A stretch of DNA of 51,196 nt from Saprospiraceae bacterium (GTDB lineage Bacteria > Bacteroidota > Bacteroidia > Chitinophagales > Saprospiraceae): contig JANQSS010000278.1 in assembly GCA_028279185.1 (NCBI GenBank), forward strand, positions 1 through 51,196, given 5' to 3'. This document shows positions 28,225 through 36,162 of the stretch, one piece after another. The position numbers were made by a program, and so were the translations under genes. Every line of letters begins with the position of its first letter. Within the stretch, counting starts at the first letter, position 1. Under the pieces are notes generated by a model that was given only the letters and a program-made list of their open reading frames with translations, was not told the DNA's origin and ran no database searches.

Positions 28225-30552
28225 ATGTCAACATCTTCTCGAATGCTGGCCGCAATCATGTTTGCGGATATAGTGGGCTATTCGGCCTTGATGCAACGCG
28301 ATGAGCATGCGGCAGCCAAAATGCGTGCAAAGCATCGGCACGTATTCAACTCATTACACGATAAAAACAACGGAAAGATCATTCAGTACTATGGCGATGG
28401 AGCGTTGAGCATTTTCAAAAGTGCAGTCGAAGCGGTGACGTGCGCTGTAGCTATTCAGCAAAAACTTAGATCGGGAGATATTGTCGTTCCGTTACGAATT
28501 GGGGTGCATGTTGGTGACATCGTGCTAAGTGACGCTGAGGTGTACGGTGATGGTGTGAATATAGCGGCACGAATTGAAGGTATAGCGGAATCGGGTAGCG
28601 TACTCATATCAAGTCGGTTAAACGATGATTTAGTAAATCACCCGGCATTCGTAACGCAGTCCTTGGGATTTTTCGATTTTAAAAATATAGAAAAGCGCAT
28701 GGAAGTATTTGCGCTTGTAGACGATGAATTAATTATCCCAAAGAAGCAACAGCAAAATAGATCTGATCGCTTCAGGGATAAGTCTATAGCGGTCTTGCCA
28801 TTCGTTAATATGAGCCCGGGAAAAGACGATGAATATATCTGCGATGGTATTACGGAAGAGACCATAATTGCATTGTCAAAAATAGAGGGCCTTCGCGTAA
28901 CATCGCGTACGTCTTCTTTTTATTTCAAAGGCCAACAATTACCTATTACCCAAATTGGAGCGGAATTAAATGTTTCTACAATTCTAGAAGGAAGCCTTCG
29001 AATAATTGGAAGTAAAATGCGCCTTAGAGTTCAATTGATCGATGTTTCGCAGGACACACTTTTTTTTACGGAAACATTCGAACGCTCCATCGAAAATATA
29101 TTTGCTGTTCAAGATGAACTCAGTTTATTAATAGCAGATCGACTTCGCGAAGAGATGGGGCATCTCGAGTTTACCGATCAATTAGTTGATGACCCTGAAG
29201 TATCGATCGAACTGTATAAAGATTATTTAAAGGCGCGATACCACGTGCTCAAAATGAATAAAACGCATCTTGAAATCGGTATTTCGATTTTTAATAAAAT
29301 TATTGATCGGGATCCAACGTTTTTGAAAGCTTATCTGGGTATGCATTTGGCTTATAGTTTACTGGGAACGCTTGGCCAAATGCCGGCCGAGGAGGCCTTT
29401 GCTATAGGGTCGCCTTATCTGGAAAAAGCAATCGAACTTGATGATGAAAATCCCGAATGTCAAATACAACTAGCCTATATCGCTTTTCTCCAAAAATGGG
29501 ATATAGCGTCAGCCTTCCAGCACCTTAATAATGCGCGAAAAATAAGACCTACCACTGATTTTTATCAAACGATGGCGTCTATTACATCTGCACAAAAGAA
29601 CATAGTCGGAGCATTAAATTATGCAGACGAAGCGCTAAAAATGGACCCATTGTCCAATATAAACTATCACCTCAAGGGCTTCATTTATTACGTAGACGAG
29701 CAATATAAAGAAGCACAGGTGTGGTTTCAAAAAAGCATGGCAATGGACGATGATTTCATGGCGTCAAAATTGTACTATGGCCAATCGCTACTCTTGTCAG
29801 GTCAAGTTAAAGCAGGTCAAATCTTTTTCGAACAATTTGAGGAGGATGAAAACGACTTGACTAAAATCGGCGGTCTCACGCTGGCGCATATTCTATCAGG
29901 AAATTTGAAAAAGGCAAAGGCTGGAATTAGTCGAATAAAAAAGGCAATGAATACGGCTTTAGCGCAGCACGCTATGCTTTTTTTACCGCCAATTTATACG
30001 CACATGAAGGACGAAGAAGAAGCGATGAACGTGATCGAAAATATCGTTTTGCTGAAGATGCCGATGGCTGTATATTTATTTTCAGAACCACTTTTGAAAC
30101 CATTGCACAGCAACAGTAGATTTCAAGAGCTGAGACTAAAGGTCTTAGGTGAGCCCACTGTGACACCACTTCCTCCGGTTAAAATAAAAATGAGCCTTTT
30201 TAAGCAAAATGAACTATTAACATATCGACAGACGCTTAAAAAGTTGATGGAAACCGAAAAACCCTTTTTACAACCGGATTTGACACTTCGACGACTTGCA
30301 GAATACATAAACCTTTCGACCAATCGAATGTCACAACTATTGAATGAGGGTTTTGGTAAAAGCTTTTCCGAATATGTTAATGCCTATCGATTGGACTGCT
30401 TCAAATTAAAAGCCAGGGATTCATCAAATCAACACCTAACTATTCTGGCAATAGCATATGATTGTGGATTCAATTCGAAAACTGTCTTTAATACCTACTT
30501 TAAAAAGAAAATGGGTGTTACACCAAGTGCGTGGGTAAAAGACAATTCTTGA
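28225..30552 (+). CDS. Class III nucleotide cyclase / TolB-like / TPR / AraC fusion regulator
   Basis: A 775-residue soluble protein. Order: class III cyclase domain (about 5-160), with metal aspartates D15 (FADIVGYS) and D58 (YYGDGALSIF) and the transition-state pair N112/R116 (VNIAARI); a TolB/FlgO-like alpha/beta domain (about 185-300, with SIAVLPFVNMSPGKDDEYICDGITEE and VSTILEGSLRI); TPR helices (about 330-610); and a C-terminal AraC HTH (about 670-775, DLTLRRLAEYINLSTNRMSQL and IAYDCGFNSKTVFNTYFKKK). The usual substrate lysine before the second Asp is Q54, so nucleotide preference is uncertain. One chain appears to join cyclic-nucleotide synthesis to DNA binding. It lies 128 bp after mscS on the same strand. 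Confidence 0.88.
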   Translation: MSTSSRMLAAIMFADIVGYSALMQRDEHAAAKMRAKHRHVFNSLHDKNNGKIIQYYGDGALSIFKSAVEAVTCAVAIQQKLRSGDIVVPLRIGVHVGDIVLSDAEVYGDGVNIAARIEGIAESGSVLISSRLNDDLVNHPAFVTQSLGFFDFKNIEKRMEVFALVDDELIIPKKQQQNRSDRFRDKSIAVLPFVNMSPGKDDEYICDGITEETIIALSKIEGLRVTSRTSSFYFKGQQLPITQIGAELNVSTILEGSLRIIGSKMRLRVQLIDVSQDTLFFTETFERSIENIFAVQDELSLLIADRLREEMGHLEFTDQLVDDPEVSIELYKDYLKARYHVLKMNKTHLEIGISIFNKIIDRDPTFLKAYLGMHLAYSLLGTLGQMPAEEAFAIGSPYLEKAIELDDENPECQIQLAYIAFLQKWDIASAFQHLNNARKIRPTTDFYQTMASITSAQKNIVGALNYADEALKMDPLSNINYHLKGFIYYVDEQYKEAQVWFQKSMAMDDDFMASKLYYGQSLLLSGQVKAGQIFFEQFEEDENDLTKIGGLTLAHILSGNLKKAKAGISRIKKAMNTALAQHAMLFLPPIYTHMKDEEEAMNVIENIVLLKMPMAVYLFSEPLLKPLHSNSRFQELRLKVLGEPTVTPLPPVKIKMSLFKQNELLTYRQTLKKLMETEKPFLQPDLTLRRLAEYINLSTNRMSQLLNEGFGKSFSEYVNAYRLDCFKLKARDSSNQHLTILAIAYDCGFNSKTVFNTYFKKKMGVTPSAWVKDNS

Positions 30553-30637
30553 TTTCCTTTTCCATAAAATACCAAATTGGTTCTGAATTATAAATCAGCA
30601 CCTTATGCATTGGACGCTACTTTACTTTTACGGCATG

Positions 30638-31384
30638 AATCAGAAAATAAATCAGCACATCGTATTGGTGCTTGGCGCTTCTGGAGCTACAGGAAAACTG
30701 CTTGTCGCTGAGTTGCTAAAACGAAATGTTCAGGTTCGGGCCGTTGTTCGGACTCCGGAAAAACTATCGCACTTACAAGGGGCAGCGAATCTGAAGATTA
30801 TCAAAGGGACAATTTTGGACATGACTGAAAGTGAAATAACCGAATGCATATCAGGCTGTAATGCTATTGCATCCTGCCTTGGTCATAATCTGTCGTTTAA
30901 AGGAATTTACGGTAAACCCAGAAAATTGGTCACTGATTCTCTGCGAAAATTGTGCAACCACGTTATACGAGCGAAAATGGAAAATCAGGTGAAAATTGTC
31001 TTAATGAATACGGCGGGCAATAGAAACCGTAAAATAGACGAACCGATCTCTCTTGCCGAAAAATGTGTTATCGGACTACTGCGGTTGTTGTTGCCGCCAC
31101 ACGTAGACAATGAAAGGGCTTCGCAATACTTGCAGGACGAAATTGGATTCGGCTATGATTACCTGGGATGGGCAGTGGTTCGCCCGGATAGCTTGATTGA
31201 TAAAGATGAGGTGACCAATTACATGGTACATGTGTCTCCCATTCGGAGTGCGCTTTTCAATGCGGGTAAGACAAGTCGTATTAATGTCGCTCATTTTATG
31301 GCAGATCTCATCACGGTTGACTCAGTATGGGAAAAGTGGAAGGGACAAATGCCTGTCATCTACAATGCGTCTTTAGGTAGTTGA
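30638..31384 (+). CDS. NAD(P)-dependent atypical SDR oxidoreductase
   Basis: A 248-residue Rossmann-fold protein of the atypical short-chain dehydrogenase (NAD(P)H-binding, NmrA-like) type. The dinucleotide site is G14-A-S-G-A-T-G20, followed by VRAVVRTPEKL and GTILDMTESEITECISGCNAI. The usual catalytic YxxxK is not obvious, as in many atypical SDRs that act as sensors or reductases of quinones. An upstream in-frame start (30605) adds a residue stretch (HWTLLYFYG) not found in such proteins. It is followed by the DUF6326 gene after about 97 bp on the same strand. Confidence 0.85.
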   Translation, partial: NQKINQHIVLVLGASGATGKLLVAELLKRNVQVRAVVRTPEKLSHLQGAANLKIIKGTILDMTESEITECISGCNAIASCLGHNLSFKGIYGKPRKLVTDSLRKLCNHVIRAKMENQVKIVLMNTAGNRNRKIDEPISLAEKCVIGLLRLLLPPHVDNERASQYLQDEIGFGYDYLGWAVVRPDSLIDKDEVTNYMVHVSPIRSALFNAGKTSRINVAHFMADLITVDSVWEKWKGQMPVIYNASLGS

Positions 31385-31481
31385 GGATTTTTTACCAGGG
31401 TTGTAACTATTGGCTATGCTATCGCGTAGTAGTAATGAGTTGCTGTGGAACTACCACATGTTCGATTTAATAGGAATTGAT

Positions 31482-31928
31482 ATGACGAAGCAAAAGCGCA
31501 GCCTGGTTGACAATAAAATTAATATTAAACTGAGACTAGCGGCTCTATGGACTTCGCTCATGTTTCTCTATATATATGCGGACTACTTTATTCTCCGTGT
31601 TCCGGGGAAGCTTGAAAGTATCATGGAATTGTCTACTCCTGTCGGCCCCACAACACCAAAATTACTGGTTATTTTTTCCCTTATATTGATTGTACCTTCT
31701 GTGATGACAGCGCTTTCGGTTTTTTTACCACCGCGAATTAATCGTTGGGCAAATATTAGTATTGCCGCGGTTTGGTCTTCAATGTCCTTTCTCATAATAA
31801 TTGAAGACATAGGGGACATTGGCGGGTGGTATACATTTTACGTCTTGTTTCAAGTTGTCGAAATTGTTGTTTTAGCGACTATAATTTACCAGGCCTGGAA
31901 ATGGCCGAGAATAGCACCAGAGAATTAA
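31482..31928 (+). CDS. DUF6326 family four-helix membrane protein
   Basis: A 148-residue protein with four transmembrane helices: about 19-37 (ALWTSLMFLYIYADYF), 65-88 (LLVIFSLILIVPSVMTALSVF), 96-115 and 122-140. Layout and motifs (LWTSLMFLYIYADYF, PSVMTALSVFLPPRINRWAN) fit DUF6326. Its function is unknown. ATG 31482 is preferred over ATG 31410, because the first 24 residues of the longer frame are not membrane-compatible and the family normally starts near the first helix. Confidence 0.75.
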   Translation: MTKQKRSLVDNKINIKLRLAALWTSLMFLYIYADYFILRVPGKLESIMELSTPVGPTTPKLLVIFSLILIVPSVMTALSVFLPPRINRWANISIAAVWSSMSFLIIIEDIGDIGGWYTFYVLFQVVEIVVLATIIYQAWKWPRIAPEN

Positions 31929-32076
31929 CACGTACATTTAATTATTCCTTTCCTGCATGGTGTCTGATAAGGTTTGAAAACAACACCCATCACAAACGGC
32001 TTTCTTGGATAACAGCTATTTTATCTAATGCAATTCGGATTTCGTCAGAGTTGACATGAACAATACCACATAAAAA

Positions 32077-32118
32077 TTGTACTGTATGTATGAAAATAGT
32101 ACAAAATGACTATATTTG
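32077..32118 (+). promoter_or_regulatory. Candidate operator and promoter of the tetR operon
   Basis: TTGTACT (32077-32083) and AGTACAA (32098-32104) form a 28-bp imperfect palindrome (9 of 14 pairs, the outer seven perfect). TATATTTG (32111-32118), matching the Bacteroidota -7 box TAnnTTTG, lies six bases on. No clear -33 TTTG is visible at the right spacing. A TetR-type repressor at the palindrome would overlap the region upstream of -7. The gene starts at 32209. Confidence 0.5.
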
Positions 32119-32208
32119 TTTCACTAGTGTAGCAACAACTTAGTACTTGATGCACTAGCTGGTCACATAGCGCAAGAATGATGACGGCGCCACGAACAAT
32201 TTAGAAGT

Positions 32209-32829
32209 ATGATCATAGACATAAACACTTTGACCGACAAACAACTCAAGCGGTACAATCGGATATTGATGCAGTCGTATGACATTGTATTAGAAAGTGG
32301 ATTCTACAAGCTGTCGCTAACCGAACTCACAAAAAAACTTCGGGTTAGCCGAAGCACCATCTACGAACACTTTGGATCAAAAGAAGGGCTTGTCGAAAAA
32401 ATTGTAGAGCGGTTTGATCAACAGCTAAACCTCGGTCTCGAAGACATAATGCATGACAAGACGCTTTCCACATATGATCGATTTTTAGCCATTTCAAATC
32501 AATTAGCGAAGAACTCACCAAGTCGAAATGTGTACAGATTTTACAACGACTTAAAAATTCATTTACCGGGTTTATACGAGCAATACGTAAAAGGAAGGCG
32601 ATGGCGAATCGATTACATATACCGCCCTTTAATTGAAGAAGGTATTAAAAATAATTTGTTCGATCCACAGATTCCTACTGAGTTTTTGCTGCAATCGTAT
32701 TTAAAATCTGGACAGGCTGTATGCGAAACGAATATGTTGGAAAACAGTCCGTTGAGCAAAGCCGAAGCTATGAATATTATGACACAAATTTTTCTAAATG
32801 GCGCAAATAAAATTATGCCTATTCACTAA
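32209..32829 (+). CDS. TetR/AcrR-family transcriptional regulator
   Basis: A 206-residue repressor-type protein. The N-terminal HTH covers about 14-60, with SYDIVLESGFYKLSLTELTKKLRVSRSTIYEHFGSKEGLVEKIVERF, shown in part, and the rest is an all-helical ligand and dimer domain. It heads a three-gene cluster with DinB (14 bp downstream) and GNAT (abutting), so it probably controls that operon and itself. A palindrome at 32077-32104 next to a TATATTTG box is the likely operator. The ligand is unknown. Confidence 0.9.
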   Translation: MIIDINTLTDKQLKRYNRILMQSYDIVLESGFYKLSLTELTKKLRVSRSTIYEHFGSKEGLVEKIVERFDQQLNLGLEDIMHDKTLSTYDRFLAISNQLAKNSPSRNVYRFYNDLKIHLPGLYEQYVKGRRWRIDYIYRPLIEEGIKNNLFDPQIPTEFLLQSYLKSGQAVCETNMLENSPLSKAEAMNIMTQIFLNGANKIMPIH

Positions 32830-32843
32830 TAAATACGGATAAC

Positions 32844-33359
32844 ATGATAGAAAGACAAAAATGGTTTGATCATAAATTTAATTTAGGCATAGACATTGGT
32901 TGGACTGAAAATATATATCGGCGTCTTCGCGATACGGAAATAGTATTAGTCCATCATACTGCAAACCAGGACGAAACCACACTCGCGCGACGCCACAACG
33001 ACACGTGGAGCGTAAAAGAGCACATCGGACATTTAACGGACTTGGAAGCGCTTTGGCAAAATCGTTTCCTGCAATTCGAAGCGTTTGTTCCGGAACTCGT
33101 AGAAGCCGATTTAACCAACCAAAAAACAGAAGAAGCGGCGCATAATGATCAGACAGCTGTTGAACTGATCCATGCATTTAAAAAAGCAAGAGCTCAGCTT
33201 TTGACAACTATTGAAGGACTTGGTCAAAAAGCACAATTACACGAAGCACTGCATCCGAGATTAAAAATTCCGATGCGGCCAGTAGATTTAATGTTCTTCG
33301 TGGCGGAGCACGATACGCATCACCTTACATCCATTGTCGAACTATTAAATAGGGTCTAA
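32844..33359 (+). CDS. DinB-family metal-binding protein
   Basis: A 171-residue four-helix protein of the DinB/YfiT superfamily. Metal-site histidines are recognisable in SVKEHIGHLTDLE (about 52-64) and AEHDTHHLTSIVE near 153-165, giving a three-histidine site. Members act as thiol S-transferases (bacillithiol or mycothiol) or have unknown roles. The 15 bp to tetR and the overlap-free but abutting junction with the GNAT gene (TAA directly followed by ATG) indicate an operon. A role in detoxification or stress is inference from the family. Confidence 0.87.
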   Translation: MIERQKWFDHKFNLGIDIGWTENIYRRLRDTEIVLVHHTANQDETTLARRHNDTWSVKEHIGHLTDLEALWQNRFLQFEAFVPELVEADLTNQKTEEAAHNDQTAVELIHAFKKARAQLLTTIEGLGQKAQLHEALHPRLKIPMRPVDLMFFVAEHDTHHLTSIVELLNRV

Positions 33360-34145
33360 ATGCGTGATGAAATTAAAATAAGACGAGCTCGTCCCGAAGA
33401 TGCAGAAGCTATTCATACCGTTCTTTCCGAATCATACAAAGAATTTAAATCCAGTTATACACCTGGTGCCTACAGATATTCTGTCGTAACGGCCGAAGAG
33501 ACAAGGGAGCGCATGAAAGAGGGACCCATTTGGGTAGCAACGGAGAATGAAAATATTGTTGGTACCGCCAGCGGTGTGCAGCGAAAAAGTGAATTTTACA
33601 TCCGCGGAATGTCCGTTCTACCGACTATGCGGGGAAGAAAAATAGGATATTCTCTTATGCGCTGCGCTGAAGCATATGCAATAAAGCAAAAATGTGACAC
33701 CATGGCGCTTTGTACAAGTCCATACCTCGATGCGGCAATTCGTCTTTACAAGAAATTTGGATTCGCTATTCACAATGATCCGCCACATCATATGTTTGGC
33801 ACGCCCCGGATAGGTATGATAAAAAAAATAAATGCCGAGGCTGCAAAAGCCACACAAGCAGACCTCAGCGATACTTTGATTCAACGGCGTCAATTGTACA
33901 TGATCGTTGAGAAATTTAAATCCGGTGAGCGAGAAACAATTTATCAACGATTGCAGAAAAAAGGCAGAATGCTTCCCGCAGGTGTCGAATATGTGAATAG
34001 TTTTTTATCAGAGGATGCACAAACCTGCTATCAGCTGATAAAAAGTGTGTCCAGGGAGAAAATAAATACTTGGATAGATCGATGGAAAGACGTAATCGAT
34101 TTTGAAGTTGTACCAATTGAAAAATCAACTGGAATGTTAACCTGA
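33360..34145 (+). CDS. GNAT acetyltransferase fused to a DUF3303-like domain
   Basis: A 261-residue two-domain protein. Residues about 5-160 form a GNAT N-acetyltransferase: IRRARPEDAEAIHTVLSESY at the start, then the acetyl-CoA pyrophosphate loop VLPTMRGRKIGYSLM and IRLYKKFGF. Residues about 178-258 form a domain like DUF3303, with LYMIVEKFKSGERETIYQRL, GRMLPAGVEYVNSFLS and INTWIDRWKDVIDFEVVPI. DUF3303 proteins are usually free-standing ferredoxin-like domains; the fusion to GNAT is unusual. It abuts dinB and ends the tetR operon. The acetylated substrate is unknown. Confidence 0.82.
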   Translation: MRDEIKIRRARPEDAEAIHTVLSESYKEFKSSYTPGAYRYSVVTAEETRERMKEGPIWVATENENIVGTASGVQRKSEFYIRGMSVLPTMRGRKIGYSLMRCAEAYAIKQKCDTMALCTSPYLDAAIRLYKKFGFAIHNDPPHHMFGTPRIGMIKKINAEAAKATQADLSDTLIQRRQLYMIVEKFKSGERETIYQRLQKKGRMLPAGVEYVNSFLSEDAQTCYQLIKSVSREKINTWIDRWKDVIDFEVVPIEKSTGMLT

Positions 34146-34183
34146 TAATTTAATATACCAAATTCTAAATATTTGCAAGGATT

Positions 34184-34559
34184 CCGTCGCATTGCAGTGT
34201 TAGCGGCGTCACCCCCAAATTACGTGATTAAAACATTGGCCTGCCCAATGAATAATGTAATAGCATGTAAACCTTACGGGTTGACATATGCAATTATTTG
34301 AAGAGAATATTACAAACGACACTGAAGAATATATTTTTCCACATCCTCGCGAAACCCCTAAGGTTGAGGCTTCGTCTTGTTCAACCTTGGGGGTTTTTAC
34401 GAAATTTTGACCTTATACCGAATAAATGATGGTACTGCTTAGCACATATAATATAAAACCAGACGCAACCCGCAAGGTTTTATAGATCGACCTCCTTACA
34501 CAACCAAGGATCCCGTCGCATTCCAGTGTTAGCGGCGTCACCCCGGAATTGCGTGATTC
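34184..34559. repeat. Long repeat array R2 (one unit plus overlap)
   Basis: Starts at CCGTCGCATTGCAGTGTTAG (34184) and ends in a second copy of the same segment (34513-34558), 329 bp later. Inside are AAACCTTACGGGTT, the terminator-like hairpin at 34352-34398, and AACCCGCAAGGTTT. It lies after the GNAT gene and on the same strand sense as R1, R3 and R4. Confidence 0.8.
34352..34398 (+). terminator. Terminator-like hairpin in R2
   Basis: A 16-bp stem AAACCCCTAAGGTTGA/TCAACCTTGGGGGTTT followed by T5. It could end transcripts of the tetR-dinB-GNAT operon about 200 bp after the GNAT stop. Confidence 0.55.
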
Positions 34560-34992
34560 ATTAATGGAATTGATATGAATGTCTTGAAAATACTATTAGT
34601 TAAAAGAAGAGAATAGAGAAACATTGAATCAAAAAGCATGAAGGGGTGTAAGACTGCGGTGACGGCCTATGAGTAGGAATTAGTACCATTATTACCGACG
34701 AGATTACATATACTAACAAAAAAAGAATAAGCTGGACGTCAAACACCTTAATGCGACAAGCATTTCCTGCCTGCCGGCAGGCAGGTTTCGTTCTTTTTTG
34801 TGCGACTGCAAAAAAGGACAAGCCCATTGAGGAAAAACATCAATGGATATGCTGAAGATGTCTTCATAAAAGAACAACAATCATCTTAAAAAACTAAAGA
34901 TATAATCAATTAATAAAGCTCCTTTTCACTTTTAGCGTTGGCGAAATGTGACAAAACCCTCGAACTAAATTAAACTCTACAACAACGACATC
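34560..34992. other. Intergenic DNA between R2 and R3
   Basis: About 430 bp without a supported gene. It contains the 20-bp perfect palindrome at 34766-34785, listed separately. The left part is AT-rich; nothing else stands out. Confidence 0.4.
34766..34785. repeat. 20-bp perfect palindrome CCTGCCTGCCGGCAGGCAGG
   Basis: A fully self-complementary GC-rich 20-mer in an otherwise AT-rich gap. It looks like an interspersed palindromic repeat (REP-like) of the kind scattered in Bacteroidota genomes. A single copy is seen in this window. Confidence 0.6.
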
Positions 34993-35375
34993 CCGTCGCA
35001 TTACAGGGTCAGCGGCGTCGCCCCCAAATTACGTGATTAAAACATTGGCATGCCCAATGAATAATGTAATAACAAGTAAACCTTACGGGTTGACATATGC
35101 AATTATTTGAAGAGAATATTGCAAAAGACACTGAAGAATATATTTTTCTACATCCCTGTGAAACCCCTAAGGTTGAGGCTTCGTCTTGTTCAACCTTGGG
35201 GGTTTTTACTAAAATTTAACCTTATACCGAATAAATGATGATACTGTTTAGCACGTATAATATAAAATCAGACGCAACCCGCAAGGTTTTATAGATCGAT
35301 CTACTTATACAACCAAGACACTCCACCGCATTACAATGTTAACGACTTCACCCTGGAATAGCTACATCTCGAACA
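34993..35375. repeat. Long repeat array R3 (one unit plus overlap)
   Basis: Same organisation as R2: it begins at CCGTCGCATTACAGGGTCAG (34993) and ends in a diverged copy of that segment (CCACCGCATTACAATGTT, 35333), 340 bp later. Inside are AAACCTTACGGGTT, the hairpin at 35161-35207 and AACCCGCAAGGTTTT. It abuts the 3' end of the leftward secreted-protein gene. Confidence 0.8.
35161..35207 (+). terminator. Terminator-like hairpin in R3
   Basis: Same 16-bp stem and T5 tract as in R2. No rightward gene lies directly before it. Confidence 0.5.
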
Positions 35376-35380
35376 GCAAT

Positions 35381-35788
35381 TTAGCCCAACAGATCACGAT
35401 TACAATCTCTGAGCCATTTTATTTTAGCCATATTCAAGCTTCCATCGGTGTCAAACATTCCGTTTGAGATTATTTTTTTCATGATGTATCGCCAATTACC
35501 GACGTAAATAGAATCCTCGACAACAATTTTTTCTTCAATGAAATGTATGCGAATAAAATCATCATCAATATCTCCCGGTGTATCGTTGTCATAGTACGTG
35601 ACATCCGCAATGCATTTTCCATTTTTTTCGAACAACTTTGCACGATAAGCATTCTGTTTTTGGAATGTAAAGGCCGCATCACCGGCTACATATATGGTTT
35701 GCCTATTTACTTTTCCGTGTTGTGCAAACATTGTTTGTGATGCGAATATTGAAACTACTATCAGCATCACGATCTGAATCATCTTCAT
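35381..35788 (-). CDS. Small secreted protein of unknown function
   Basis: A 135-residue protein with a signal peptide (1-22, ending MFA-Q). The mature part has a beta-rich core with an acidic patch (YYDNDTPGDIDDDFIRIHF) and a C-terminal helical stretch with two cysteines at most. No family is recognised. Its stop lies 5 bp from the end of repeat array R3. The start is ATG 35788; ATG two codons in is equally good. Confidence 0.6.
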   Translation of the reverse strand: MKMIQIVMLIVVSIFASQTMFAQHGKVNRQTIYVAGDAAFTFQKQNAYRAKLFEKNGKCIADVTYYDNDTPGDIDDDFIRIHFIEEKIVVEDSIYVGNWRYIMKKIISNGMFDTDGSLNMAKIKWLRDCNRDLLG

Positions 35789-36162
35789 TGGATTGTGTAT
35801 TTAATTTACAATTGGCTCATATGAAAGCCTTCATCAATATGGATGAATCGTATGTGCTTGTTTTTTTAAAGCGCACGTCGCGCAACCCCGCTTCGGGCGT
35901 ATGTCCATCTTAAAGTGTTTGAAAGCACCAAAATGTACCCACGTCAAATGTTAAAGTTTTGAACTTTGTCAGGTTAATTCGACCGCTGCCTGTACTTACC
36001 AGGGTTATGGCGTGCGAGGGACAACCGGGATAGCATACAAAAAGACGTTGGAATGGTCCGCAAACCTGGTATTTGCATGAAATCGGACAGCTTTAACATG
36101 CTATTACAATCTTTTACATTTCTCTATTTGGACTTGCTCGACGAGATTTTACATTAGAGCCT
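35789..36162. other. Divergent intergenic region
   Basis: 374 bp between the leftward secreted-protein gene and the rightward propeller gene. Short frames cross it but none has coding character. No -7/-33 pair stood out. The GC-richer stretch near 35870-35910 holds no hairpin. Confidence 0.4.
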
